Of a stretch of DNA of 18,425 nucleotides, positions 1 to 7,751 are shown in pieces. Position 1 is the stretch's first letter. Each line of letters opens with the position of its first letter. Both the position numbers and the translations under genes were made by a program. Source of the DNA: DASTBU01 sp035711845 (GTDB lineage: Bacteria > Acidobacteriota > Vicinamibacteria > Vicinamibacterales > 2-12-FULL-66-21); NCBI GenBank assembly GCA_035711845.1, contig DASTBU010000066.1:1-18425 (forward strand), given 5' to 3'. The notes beneath the pieces are model-generated. The model was given only the letters and a program-made list of their open reading frames with translations, was not told the origin of the DNA and searched no databases.

Positions 1-313
1 CCTTCGTCGCGCGGGCCAGCGCCGCCGCCTGTTTCAGCTCGCGGTCGGGCGAGAAGTGTTCCCAGAAGTTCGTGACCAGGAACGCGCCGTGCGCCCCCGC
101 GAACGCGCGCTCGAGGCTCGCCGGGTTGTCGGCGTCGCCGGGCACGACCTCCACGCCAGCCGCCGCCAGCGCCCGCGCCTTGTCGGAGTCTGTCTTGCGC
201 GTGATCGCCCGTGCCGCGAACCGCCGCTCGGGGTCGGCCAGGATGGCGCGGACGAGGCCCCCGCCCTGCGCGCCCGTGGCGCCGACGACGGCGATGATTT
301 TCTGCCCTGACAT
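1..313 (-). CDS. NmrA-like NAD(P)-binding protein, N-terminal part, cut by the window edge
   Basis: The minus strand reads open from an ATG at 313 to the window edge, giving about 104 residues. The protein starts MSGQKIIAVVGATGAQGGG, a Rossmann beta strand followed by the G-A-T-G-A-Q-G-G dinucleotide-binding loop (residues 11-18). Later come an ARAITRK segment, a VVPGDADNP turn with an acidic residue after the second strand, and GAFLVTNFWEH. This pattern is typical of the NmrA / atypical short-chain dehydrogenase family, whose members act as NAD(P)-binding redox sensors or quinone/flavin-type reductases in the cytoplasm. A good Shine-Dalgarno (AAAGGAG) lies about 9 nt before the ATG. The C-terminal substrate or partner region is outside the window, so the exact role cannot be named. 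Confidence 0.85.
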   Translation of the reverse strand, partial: MSGQKIIAVVGATGAQGGGLVRAILADPERRFAARAITRKTDSDKARALAAAGVEVVPGDADNPASLERAFAGAHGAFLVTNFWEHFSPDRELKQAAALARATK

Positions 314-394
314 GTATCGCGCTCCTTTCTCGATCTTTCGAGTCTATCTCGGACTGTCATGGGGGGCCAGATTCATCGTGGCGATGGCGCAGGT

Positions 395-466
395 GGGATG
401 CTGCAGTGCTGCGGCGAGCCGGATTTCCGCCAGGAAGCGTTCCTGCCCGAGCGTTGCGCCGACCTC
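395..466 (-). pseudogene. Remnant of a Ser/Thr protein kinase N-lobe
   Basis: In the minus frame these bases encode EVGATLGQERFLAEIRL followed by AAALQHP. This closely resembles the stretch of Gemmatimonadota/Acidobacteriota Pkn-type kinases that follows the catalytic lysine: a ...TLG.ERFLAEI helix alphaC, then ...LQHP before the next strand. No glycine loop or VALK lysine is found upstream in frame. No HRDLKPEN or DFG motif follows, and the frame ends soon after at 344. I read it as a decayed scrap, not a gene. The match is from memory of the family, not from an alignment. Confidence 0.5.
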
Positions 467-680
467 GGGTGTGGTCTCCGCTGGGTCCTCGCCCTTTACC
501 GCTCGACGATAGCGGCCGCGAGATAGCGCACGATCGTGACCTTGGCCTTCATCCTTCGCGGCTCTCATTACCGTTCGTCGTTTCGTCGGCCTTACGTCCT
601 GCGTGTCAACCGCGAAGGCGCGAGCCCGACGCCTCGGTGCACCGACACGACGGGTCGCCTTGGGCGGCTGCAAACGTATG

Positions 681-914
681 TCAGGCAGCGCCTCGTCTCG
701 TCGCCGGCCGCCAGCTCACCGCAAGTCGCTTCCGAGACGACGCACACTCACGAAGATAGAGGTTGATCAGCGTCTGATAGGGAATGCCCATTTCTTCCGA
801 GAGGCTCTTGAAGTACGCGATCGTATCGTGCTCGAGCCTGATGGTTACTTGCTGTTTGAGCCGGCGGGCATATGGATTCCGTTTGGCCTTCGAAAAATCG
901 TACTCTTTTCTCAT
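681..914 (-). CDS. brnA: BrnA-type antitoxin (CopG/RHH fold), second gene of a BrnT/BrnA module
   Basis: The 77-residue product begins MRKEYDFSKAKRNPYA, the usual start of BrnA/CopG-type antitoxins. It continues KQQVTIRLEHDTIAYF, the ribbon strand plus first helix of a ribbon-helix-helix fold, then GIPYQTLINLYLREC, the second helix. Such proteins neutralise BrnT by direct binding and bind their own promoter as DNA-binding dimers. The ATG at 914 overlaps the brnT stop (ATGA, 4 nt), which points to translational coupling. A longer in-frame start at 1004 would run deep into brnT and lacks family support. The toxin-first gene order is the usual one for this family. Confidence 0.9.
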   Translation of the reverse strand: MRKEYDFSKAKRNPYARRLKQQVTIRLEHDTIAYFKSLSEEMGIPYQTLINLYLRECASSRKRLAVSWRPATRRGAA

Positions 915-1204
915 GTTCTCCACCTGCGTTCGTACTGCTCGCGCTCGCCTCGGTTCGCCTTCCGAGCTGAGATGATGCGGATAGTGATGCCGCGTCGGTA
1001 GCAATGACAGACGACCAGCGTTCGGAGGGCACTGCTCAGGCCGAGAAGCACGAAGCGTTCTTCCCGTTCCGAATGATCGGGGTCCGGAATGAGGAGCGCG
1101 TGCTCGTCCAAGAAAACCGTTTGCGCCTCGTCAAACGAAACGCGGTGTTTCCGCCGGTTTGCCGCATCCTTCCGATCGTCCCATTCGAACCGCAATGCGG
1201 CCAC
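911..1204 (-). CDS. brnT: BrnT-type ribonuclease toxin
   Basis: The 97-residue product matches the BrnT toxin family, RelE-like-fold ribonucleases that arrest translation by cutting RNA. Visible family hallmarks are FEWDDRKDAANRRKHRVSFDEA near the N-terminus (the R/K-H-x-V-x-F-x-E-A block), the central DPDHSEREERFVLLG, and the C-terminal IRIISARKANRGEREQYE, where the R-I-I-S-A-R block carries conserved basic residues. The start appears to be GTG at 1204, because the upstream frame closes at a TAG and the nearby ATG at 1211 is out of frame. No Shine-Dalgarno precedes it. The predicted transcription start lies at about the same base, so the message may be leaderless. The gene overlaps brnA by 4 nt. 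Confidence 0.9.
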   Translation of the reverse strand: MAALRFEWDDRKDAANRRKHRVSFDEAQTVFLDEHALLIPDPDHSEREERFVLLGLSSALRTLVVCHCYRRGITIRIISARKANRGEREQYERRWRT

Positions 1205-1209
1205 AGGCC

Positions 1210-1238
1210 ATCTTAACTACAGTGTAGTGAGACATCAA
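1210..1238 (-). promoter_or_regulatory. Predicted sigma70 promoter of brnTA with operator-like palindrome in the spacer
   Basis: On the minus strand a -35 TTGATG (1238-1233) is followed, after exactly 17 nt, by a -10 TAAGAT (1215-1210). Within the spacer, touching the -10, lies the perfect palindrome ACTACA-g-TGTAGT (1216-1228). BrnA-type antitoxins are known to repress their own promoters, so this palindrome is the natural candidate operator. That role is inferred from position. Transcription would start about 6-7 nt after the -10, at or next to the GTG start of brnT. Confidence 0.65.
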
Positions 1239-1374
1239 GCGCGGCGGCGCTCGACGAAATCCCCATGGTCTTACGCTTTCGACGCGGTCACGCAACAAAT
1301 TCGGGAAGGTCAGCGCACCGGTTCGGCTCGACGACCCGCGCCGAACCGCTGGGGCGCTCCCTGCCCCCTGTCGT

Positions 1375-1553
1375 GACGCCGCCACCTACCACGCGGTTGC
1401 CGGCAACATGGACGAGATGTTCGAGGGACTCGAAGTCGCCTGGCGACAGCGCGATGCCTTCCTCACACAGATCACGCGGGTACGGTCTTCGAGCCGTACT
1501 TCGGAGACCTGAGGTTCAAGAGCCTCCTGGCGCGTATGAACCTCGCGATCTGA
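1375..1553 (+). pseudogene. Frameshifted C-terminal remnant of a TPR-type (kinase/adenylate-cyclase-like) protein
   Basis: Frame 1 reads YHAVAGNMDEMFEGLEVAWRQRD and then AFLTQIT. A shift of one base near 1470 continues as HAGTVFEPYFGDLRFKSL and LARMNLAI before a TGA at 1551. Together these match the C-terminal end of large TPR proteins often fused to Ser/Thr kinases or cyclases: a last helix pair with '..GD.DEAF..LE.A...RD..L', then 'DP.F..LR.DPRF..LL.RM.L'. No start or upstream TPRs remain. It is a decayed gene end, and its parent may be the same type of kinase seen at 1919. Confidence 0.55.
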
Positions 1554-1900
1554 TCCACCGGGAGCGGAGGTCGGCCACGCTGCCGACATCGGCGTCGCCA
1601 CATCGATGTCGTACTGCGGCCATTGACCGGAGTCCACTGCGGCGGTCCCCCACGGGCTTCGGGGTATGCTTCGGCTGCTCCCAGGCGGCAACTCGGCGAA
1701 CCGGAGCGCGATACCGGTCTGGAAGGGACAGGACGATCAACAGGATCAACGTTCTGCTCGACTGGCGCCGCCTGCTGGAGGCGCGGCTGAGCGGTACTCA
1801 CTGAACGTCGCAACTTCAGAGGCCGGCTGTACGGCACGCATCTGGCTGAAGGCGGGGATAGCCAGTCGGTGTCGGTCGTCGTCTCGTTCCAGCCGTCGAC
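1554..1900. other. Gene-poor stretch before the kinase, with a possible propeller C-terminus scrap
   Basis: No convincing complete gene is seen on either strand. The plus frame ending with the TGA at 1802-1804 contains RINVLLDWRRLLEARL. This recalls the common C-terminal ending 'I.VVLNW...L' of PD40/TolB kinases and propeller proteins. The longer frame upstream of it has no recognisable content. I treat it as a possible third remnant, at low certainty. The final bases carry the candidate promoter of the kinase gene. Confidence 0.3.
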
Positions 1901-1906
1901 TTGCAC

Positions 1907-1912
1907 TACACT
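1907..1912 (+). promoter_or_regulatory. Candidate -10 element of the kinase gene
   Basis: TACACT lies 6 nt before the GTG at 1919, so transcription would start at or very near the start codon. No Shine-Dalgarno is present. I see no convincing -35 at the usual distance, so the support is the -10 match and its position alone. Confidence 0.3.
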
Positions 1913-1918
1913 TGCGCC

Positions 1919-4549
1919 GTGTCACTCGCCGCTGGGTCTCGCCTCGGTGCCTACGAAATCCTCGCGCCGCTCGGGGCCGGCGGCATGGGTGCGGTCTATC
2001 GTGCCCGCGACATCCGGCTCGGCCGCGACGTCGCGATCAAGGTGGTCACCGAGTCGTTCGCCCGCGAGGAGACAGCGCTGGCGCGCTTCGAGCGGGAGGC
2101 GGTCAGCATCGCGAAGCTCTCGCACCCCAACATCCTGTCGATCTTCGAGTTCGTCGAGGAGGCCGGCGGCGCCTTCGTCGTGATGGAGCTGGTGGAGGGC
2201 GAGACGCTCCGCGCACGTCTCGAGCACGGCCCGCTGCCGGTGCGCAAGGCGACGGCCTACGCGCTGCAGATCGCGCGCGGCCTCGCGGCGGCGCACGCCC
2301 GCGGCATCGTCCATCGCGATCTCAAGCCTGAGAACGTGATGGTCACGCATGACGATCACGTCAAGATCCTCGACTTCGGTCTCGCGAAGGAGGCGGCGCA
2401 GGACGGGGTCTCCGTCGCGGCGACCCGGCTTGCGCAGACGACGCCCGGCACGGTGCTCGGGACGTTCGGCTACATGGCGCCGGAACAGGTCCGCGGCCTG
2501 ACAGTCGATCATCGCGCCGACATCTTCGCGTTCGGCGCCGTGCTCTACGAGATGGCGACCGGCCGGCGCGCGTTCCAGGGCGAGACCGCGGCCGACACGA
2601 TGACGGCGATCCTGACGAAGGAACCGCCGGAGTTGGAGGCCGACGCGCCGGCGATCCAGCGCGGCCTCGAGCGCATCCTCCGGCGGTGTCTCGAGAAGAT
2701 GCCGGAGCTGCGCTTCCAGTCGGCGAGCGACCTGGCGTTCGCGCTCGAAGCGTTGTCGACGGGGTCCGCGGCGACGGCGAGCGGCGCGGCAGCCGCGCTG
2801 GCGGCGCAGAGCGCGCGCCCCGCGCGCGCGAACCTCCTGCCGTGGGCCGTCGCGGTGGTCATGACGCTCCTGGCCGCAGTCGGCTGGCTCGGGCGCGGCG
2901 CGCCGGCCGCGGCGCCAACGTTCGACACGTTCACGAGGATCACCGAACTGGCCGGCGAAGAGACGGCGCCAGCGCTGTCGCCGGACGGCACCACCATCGC
3001 CTACGCGGTGCGCATCGCCGACAGCTGGGACATCTATACGCAGCGCGTCGGCGGCCGGAACGCGACGCCGATTCTCGACGATCCGCGGCGCAACGAAGGC
3101 GGCCCCGCATTCTCGGCAGACGGCGCCTCGATCGCGTTCCACGAGTCGGACACCGACGGCGGCATCTTCGTCGCCGGTGCAACCGGTGAGTCGGTCCGGC
3201 GCCTCACCGACTTCGGCTTTCATCCCTCCTGGTCGCCCGACGGCACGCGCATCGCGTTCTCGACCGAGGAGATCTTCGATCCGTCCAGCCGCCAGGGTGA
3301 TGCAGCGCTCTACGTCGCCGACGTCAGCGGCGGGCAGCCGCGCCGCGTGGTGGACGGCGATGCCGTGCAGCCGTCGTGGTCACCGGCCGGCGATCGCCTC
3401 GTCTACTGGAGCAACACGACCGGACAGCGGGATCTCTTCACGGTTGCCGTCACCGGCGGCGAGCGGGTGGCCCTGACCGACGATGGCGCGATCGACTGGA
3501 CGCCGGTCTGGTCGCCTGACGGGCGGGCGGTCTATTTCGCCAGCGACCGCGGCGGTGCCATGAACCTCTGGCGCATCGGCGTCGATCCGGCCACAGGCCG
3601 GGCGCTCGGAGCGCCGGAGCCGGTGACGATGGGGGCGCATGCCACCGCGGCGCTGCCGTCGTTCTCGAAAGACGGACGCCGGCTCGCGTTCCGCTCGCGC
3701 GTCAGCTCGATCAACCCCTTCGAGATCCCGTTCGATCCGGTGACGCTCCAGCCCGGCCAGCCCCGGCTGCTGGATTCCCGGACCAACGTGCGGATACCAA
3801 GCGCCGTCTCGCCGGACGGATCGCTCGTCGCGTTCTTCAACATCGGCGAACGGCAGGAGGACATCTTCGTGGGCCCACCCGGCGGCGGCACGCGCCGCGT
3901 ACTGGACGATGCCGCGCGAGATCGGGCGCCCGTGTTTACGTCGGACGGCAGGTCGCTCGTGTTCTACTCGAATCGAACCGGCGCGTGGCAGATCTGGACG
4001 ATCGCCCTCGACGGCAGCGGTCTCCGCCAGGTGACCGATCTGCCCGGCGGCGTGGTCTACCCGGTGGTATCGCCAGCGGGCGACCAGTTGATGTTCGGAG
4101 CCAGTAGCGCTCGCAAGACCTTCGAGATGCCGTTCGCACCCGGCGCTTCGGCCACTGAAGTGCCGGGCGCGCTCGTCGGCGAGGAGCTGTACTTGCCCCA
4201 GTCGTGGGCGGCGGACGGCCTGCGCGTCTCCGGCCTGCTCGGCTCGCCGAGTGGTGCAATAACGGGCGTCGCGGTCTATGACGTCGTCGCGAAGACAGTA
4301 CAGAAGCTGACGGCGGACGCCACGTACGGCGTGCGCTGGCTGCCCGACAGCCGCCGCGTCCTGTATTTCACCAACGGCGGATGGGACCTGGTGGTCGCCG
4401 ACGCGATCACGGGCGCCCGCACACCCGTTGCGCTCCGCCTGCCTGCGCCGCAGACCACCGACGTGTTCGCGATCAGCTCCGACGGCCGCCGCATCTATTA
4501 CGCTGGCATCCGGGCCGAGGCGGACATCTGGGTGCTCGAGCGAAACTAG
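1919..4549 (+). CDS. Membrane-anchored Ser/Thr protein kinase with C-terminal TolB/PD40 beta-propeller
   Basis: The 876-residue product carries a complete Hanks-type kinase domain: glycine loop LGAGGMGAVY (residues 18-27), catalytic Lys41 in VAIK, HRDLKPEN (132-139), DFG (152-154) and APE (187-189). A single transmembrane helix follows at about 305-322 (LLPWAVAVVMTLLAAVGWL). The rest is an extracytoplasmic propeller of repeated 'SPDG..IAF' blades, for example ALSPDGTTIAYA, SWSPDGTRIAFS, VWSPDGRAVYFASDR and VFTSDGRSLVFYSNR, ending ADIWVLERN. Such proteins are thought to sense an outside ligand through the propeller and signal by phosphorylation inside; the ligand is unknown. I chose GTG at 1919 because SLAAGSRLGAYEI is the usual N-terminus. 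A TTG at 1901 is in frame but would overlap the -10. The gene stands alone and faces the ChrB operon convergently. All catalytic residues are present. Confidence 0.95.
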   Translation: MSLAAGSRLGAYEILAPLGAGGMGAVYRARDIRLGRDVAIKVVTESFAREETALARFEREAVSIAKLSHPNILSIFEFVEEAGGAFVVMELVEGETLRARLEHGPLPVRKATAYALQIARGLAAAHARGIVHRDLKPENVMVTHDDHVKILDFGLAKEAAQDGVSVAATRLAQTTPGTVLGTFGYMAPEQVRGLTVDHRADIFAFGAVLYEMATGRRAFQGETAADTMTAILTKEPPELEADAPAIQRGLERILRRCLEKMPELRFQSASDLAFALEALSTGSAATASGAAAALAAQSARPARANLLPWAVAVVMTLLAAVGWLGRGAPAAAPTFDTFTRITELAGEETAPALSPDGTTIAYAVRIADSWDIYTQRVGGRNATPILDDPRRNEGGPAFSADGASIAFHESDTDGGIFVAGATGESVRRLTDFGFHPSWSPDGTRIAFSTEEIFDPSSRQGDAALYVADVSGGQPRRVVDGDAVQPSWSPAGDRLVYWSNTTGQRDLFTVAVTGGERVALTDDGAIDWTPVWSPDGRAVYFASDRGGAMNLWRIGVDPATGRALGAPEPVTMGAHATAALPSFSKDGRRLAFRSRVSSINPFEIPFDPVTLQPGQPRLLDSRTNVRIPSAVSPDGSLVAFFNIGERQEDIFVGPPGGGTRRVLDDAARDRAPVFTSDGRSLVFYSNRTGAWQIWTIALDGSGLRQVTDLPGGVVYPVVSPAGDQLMFGASSARKTFEMPFAPGASATEVPGALVGEELYLPQSWAADGLRVSGLLGSPSGAITGVAVYDVVAKTVQKLTADATYGVRWLPDSRRVLYFTNGGWDLVVADAITGARTPVALRLPAPQTTDVFAISSDGRRIYYAGIRAEADIWVLERN

Positions 4550-4841
4550 TCCGCAGCGCGCTCAATCGGACGCCAGACGAGGCGGCTGGAGAGCCCGATT
4601 CATGGGCTGATCGGTTTGACGCGTGCATGCGGTGGCGGGGTGATTCTGCAGGCGCCCAGACCTCCGGGGCGTCCATACATTGCGCTTTCGCGCTGCCTCA
4701 CGGACGAGACAGTTGCGGAAATCGTCCAGCGCGGCGAGCCAGCCCAATAAGTCAATAGAATCATCAACGTACGGGTAGCGACGTTGTCGCATCATTGTTC
4801 GAACTGGGTCCCTGACGCGATCACAAGAGCATGAATTGTCA
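4550..4841. other. Convergent intergenic region, no supported gene
   Basis: This gap separates the kinase stop from the end of the minus-strand operon. The minus strand holds a short coding-like phrase (DDSIDLLGWLAALDDF followed by RNCLVREA, at roughly 4700-4770). It has no start, domain or intact frame that I can support. I see no clear hairpin followed by a T-run on either strand, so the terminators of the two convergent units remain unplaced. Confidence 0.5.
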
Positions 4842-5483
4842 CTACAGCGGCGCGATTGGCAGGACGAACACAATCGAGAACGACCACGGGCTGGCGTCGT
4901 CCCGATACAGGACGCCATTGACTCGGTCACCGGCCTTCGCAAGCCCCGTCGCCACGTAGTCCAACGAGCCTTCCAGCTCGACGCCGCGGAGCCAGCGTCC
5001 CTCTGGCAGCCAGTTGAAGACGGCGACGCTCGTGTCGAGCTCGAAATTCAGCTTGTGCGTGTAGGCGCGGCGATCGCTGGGTCGCTCGGCAGGGCTGAAC
5101 TTGTCCACGACATCAACGTGCGAACTGAGCCAACCGCGCGTACGTGTAGCGGCCAGCCAAACAAAGTTCGTCTCGAATTCGAGCTCCGGCGTGCTGTCCG
5201 CCTCGAAAGGCAGGAAGATCGCTTCGACCGTGAAGTCCAGCCACGATACGCGGGTCGGCAGGCCAACGGAGAGAATCAATTCGAAATCTGTTTCTCGTTC
5301 GTCTCGTGTGGGCACGCCATCGTCGCGGATGATCCTCGGTGAGTTGAACAGCGTCGTGAACGTGATCGTGGGTTCGATCTTGAATTCCGGTGTGCAGAGA
5401 ATGCGACACGTTGCCGGTCCCTGCGCGGAAGCTGGGGCTACGCCGAGTACCAGTGCCAGACACGCCACGGCGGCAGCTTTCAC
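4842..5483 (-). CDS. Secreted or outer-membrane protein of unknown family, last gene of the chrB operon
   Basis: The 213-residue product starts with a clear Sec signal peptide (KAAAVACLALVLGVAPASA, cleavage probably before QGP). The mature part alternates polar and hydrophobic residues in strand-like runs: FELILSVGLPTRVSWLDFTV, HKLNFELDTSVAVFNWL, and a final FSIVFVLPIAPL. This resembles a small beta-barrel or lipocalin-like envelope protein. It carries two cysteines near the mature N-terminus (CRILC). I do not recognise a named family. The start is GTG at 5483, in a 4-nt GTGA overlap with the ABC ATPase stop, so it is almost certainly co-translated with the transporter. An outer-membrane porin or periplasmic accessory role is inferred from position and signal peptide only. 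Confidence 0.75.
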   Translation of the reverse strand: MKAAAVACLALVLGVAPASAQGPATCRILCTPEFKIEPTITFTTLFNSPRIIRDDGVPTRDERETDFELILSVGLPTRVSWLDFTVEAIFLPFEADSTPELEFETNFVWLAATRTRGWLSSHVDVVDKFSPAERPSDRRAYTHKLNFELDTSVAVFNWLPEGRWLRGVELEGSLDYVATGLAKAGDRVNGVLYRDDASPWSFSIVFVLPIAPL

Positions 5484-6178
5484 GCGCGTTCCTCCGTCCG
5501 CCTGTTTTTCGTCGTCGCGACGATACGGCCCGACCGCATCTCAATCGCGCGGTCCGCGAGAACGGCCGCATCCTCCCGGTCGTGCGTGACGTAGATCGTG
5601 GTCAATTCCAGTGTTCGCTGGATCCGAGCCAGCTCGGTACGCATGGCGGTGCGAAGCTCCGCATCGAGGCTCGAGAGCGGCTCGTCCAAGAGCAGCAGGC
5701 GCGGCCTTCCGATAAGGGCCCGCGCCAGTGCAACCCGTTGCTGCTCACCGCCCGACAGCTGGTGCGGGTAACGGGCCGCGAATCCGTCGATGCGAACAAG
5801 CTTCAATGCGTCGTCGATTCGGCGACTGCGTTCCGTTCGAGGAATCGTCAGAGCGCTCAGCACGAATTCGAGATTTCCGGCAACCGTCAAGTGGGGCCAC
5901 AACGCGAGGTCCTGGAAGACGAATCCGATCTGACGTCGATACGGCGGCAGAAGGCTTTGGCCCGGACCAGCAACCTGGACGTCACCCAACCAGATTTCAC
6001 CGCGGTCCGGTACCTCCAGGCCGGCGATCAGGCGGAGCAGCGTCGTCTTGCCGCTTCCGCTGGCCCCCAGGACGACCACGGATTCCTTGGGTGCAATCTC
6101 CAGCGTCACCGAGTCGAGCGCCTGATGCGACGCGAAGCGTTTCGTGACGTGCCGGACCGAGATGGCCGGCGCTCTCAC
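5480..6178 (-). CDS. ABC transporter ATP-binding protein, Fe3+/polyamine-type importer family
   Basis: The 232-residue product has every motif of an active ABC ATPase: Walker A GASGSGKT (38-45), Q-loop Gln89 in FVFQD, signature LSGGEQQR (141-148), Walker B LLLLDEP (161-167), D-loop SSLD (169-172) and switch His199 in VTHD. The sequence is closest in style to FbpC/PotA ATPases. It lacks their C-terminal regulatory TOBE region, being about 110 residues shorter than a typical FbpC. The GTG start at 6178 overlaps the permease stop by 4 nt (GTGA). In-frame codons further upstream run inside the permease and are not family-like. It should power uptake through the adjacent permease at the inner membrane. 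Confidence 0.93.
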   Translation of the reverse strand: MRAPAISVRHVTKRFASHQALDSVTLEIAPKESVVVLGASGSGKTTLLRLIAGLEVPDRGEIWLGDVQVAGPGQSLLPPYRRQIGFVFQDLALWPHLTVAGNLEFVLSALTIPRTERSRRIDDALKLVRIDGFAARYPHQLSGGEQQRVALARALIGRPRLLLLDEPLSSLDAELRTAMRTELARIQRTLELTTIYVTHDREDAAVLADRAIEMRSGRIVATTKNRRTEERA

Positions 6179-7722
6179 CGACGCTCCCGAATCGAGACCG
6201 CCAATGCCAACAGGCCTAACGGGCTCAGAACGACGGCCGTCTGCAGGAGGGCCAGAACCGCGACATGCGAGGGCGGCGTGTTCGCGATGATCGTGTAGAT
6301 CCGAATGGGCAGTGTCGCCTCGCCTGGCGGCGCGATCAGAATGCTGACGCCAAGCTCGCCGAAGGCGAGGACGAACGCGATGACCCATGCAGTCAGGAGA
6401 CCGAGCCGGATCTGCGGCACGACGATGCGCGTGATCGTGCGCAACCATCCGGCGCCACTCACTGCGGCGGCTTCCTCGTGGGACACCGGGACGTAGCGCG
6501 TCGTCGCCGCGACCGCCAGGGCCGCGACTGGGACGAAACGTGCGAGATACCCGAGGATGAACATCGCGTCGGTGCCGTACAGCGTCCCTACCAGACCGGG
6601 ACGATTCCAGAGCCCAATCAGCCCCACGCCGACGATCGTGCTCGGCACGGCGAAGGCCACGACAAACAGCACGTCTGCGAGCTGTCCCAGATGGCCGCGA
6701 GTGCGCGCCCGGGCGTACCCGAGCCACAGGGCCAGACCCACGACGGCTGTCGCGCCGATCGTCGCGAGTACCAAGCTGTTCGCAATTGCACGACCGGAAC
6801 CATTCAGAACGGCACGTAGCGATTCAGCGCCGAGTGCTTCGCGCACCAACACCATCAGCGGAATACCAAGGGCAATCGCTACGGTCGCGAATGTCGCCGC
6901 CTCGGCGGGTCGTCGCCATCCATCGAGTAATGGCGGCCGTGTTCCGGAAGCGCGCCGTGTCGTCACCAGACGCTCGCCGGTCAGAACGACAGCGACGACC
7001 GCAACGATCAGACACAACACGAGCAGCGGGACAGCCAGCAGCATTGCGCGGCGGAAGTCGTACAGCGCCGCGAACGCGGTGAAGACCTCGGTTGTGTAGA
7101 CACGAACCCGCAACAGCCCCGGAACGCCGAACTCTGAGACCGAGAGGACGAAGATGATCAGTGCGGCGGCCAGCACGCTGGGAGCCGCGAGCGGAAACGT
7201 AATCCGGCGCAGAACCACTCCCGGAGGCGCGGTGAGCCACGCTGCCTCCTCGAGACGCCCATCGACTCGACGGAGCGCCACCTCGGTGGCCAACATGGAG
7301 AGTGGGTAGTAGACCAGGCCCAGCACGACGATCGCCGCCGGCAAGCTGTACGTCCATGTGGAGAAGAGGTCGTTGCTGTTTCCGAGATACGTCCACGCGA
7401 GCGCCACCACATATGGAGGCAGGAGCACGGGCGCGGCGAGGGCGACGCGCAACAGCGACTTCCCGCGAACGGCAATGCGAGCGAGTGCGAGACCCAACGG
7501 CGCGCCGATGGCGGTGGCGAGAAGCGCGGTCCCGAGGCCAAGGCGCGCGGTGTTCCAGAGCAGCCCCTGCTGACGGGCGTCGAGCCACATGTCCGTCGGG
7601 CCGATGGTCCGGCTGCTCAGCGGAACCATTAGGACGTAGACCACCGGCAATAGACAACAGGCCACGAAGAGCACGACGGCGATGCTGACGACGACGGTTC
7701 GACTCGAAGGCCATCGCCACAT
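6175..7722 (-). CDS. ABC transporter permease, FbpB-like with two fused BPD_transp_1 domains
   Basis: The 515-residue protein is a fused two-domain inner-membrane permease of the ferric/thiamine importer type, with about 12 transmembrane helices predicted by eye. The first helix lies near residues 8-30. Each half carries the cytoplasmic EAA loop that docks the ATPase: EEAAWLTAPPGVVLRRITFP near residue 160 and EEAAAVSGAGWLRTITRIVVP near 417. It starts at ATG 7722, 29 nt after the solute-binding protein gene, with no clear Shine-Dalgarno. It overlaps the ATPase gene by 4 nt at its end. Length and domain layout are normal for the family. The substrate is set by the binding protein and is not certain to be iron. 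Confidence 0.93.
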   Translation of the reverse strand: MWRWPSSRTVVVSIAVVLFVACCLLPVVYVLMVPLSSRTIGPTDMWLDARQQGLLWNTARLGLGTALLATAIGAPLGLALARIAVRGKSLLRVALAAPVLLPPYVVALAWTYLGNSNDLFSTWTYSLPAAIVVLGLVYYPLSMLATEVALRRVDGRLEEAAWLTAPPGVVLRRITFPLAAPSVLAAALIIFVLSVSEFGVPGLLRVRVYTTEVFTAFAALYDFRRAMLLAVPLLVLCLIVAVVAVVLTGERLVTTRRASGTRPPLLDGWRRPAEAATFATVAIALGIPLMVLVREALGAESLRAVLNGSGRAIANSLVLATIGATAVVGLALWLGYARARTRGHLGQLADVLFVVAFAVPSTIVGVGLIGLWNRPGLVGTLYGTDAMFILGYLARFVPVAALAVAATTRYVPVSHEEAAAVSGAGWLRTITRIVVPQIRLGLLTAWVIAFVLAFGELGVSILIAPPGEATLPIRIYTIIANTPPSHVAVLALLQTAVVLSPLGLLALAVSIRERR

Positions 7723-7751
7723 GTGCGTGCCGTGTCGGTCTGCGGCGGTCC

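Noticed and set aside
1265..1804. 179-codon plus-strand open frame before the kinase
   Set aside because: Its composition is not protein-like over most of its length and it conflicts with the TPR remnant in other frames. Only its last residues resemble a known C-terminus.
1922..3223. 433-codon open frame on the minus strand inside the kinase gene
   Set aside because: It is antisense to an intact kinase and rich in Arg/Ala/Asp as expected for a GC-rich shadow. It shows no domain and no ribosome site.
4675..4700. GCGC-TTTC-GCGC hairpin as terminator between the convergent kinase and operon
   Set aside because: The stem is only four pairs and no T-run follows on either strand.
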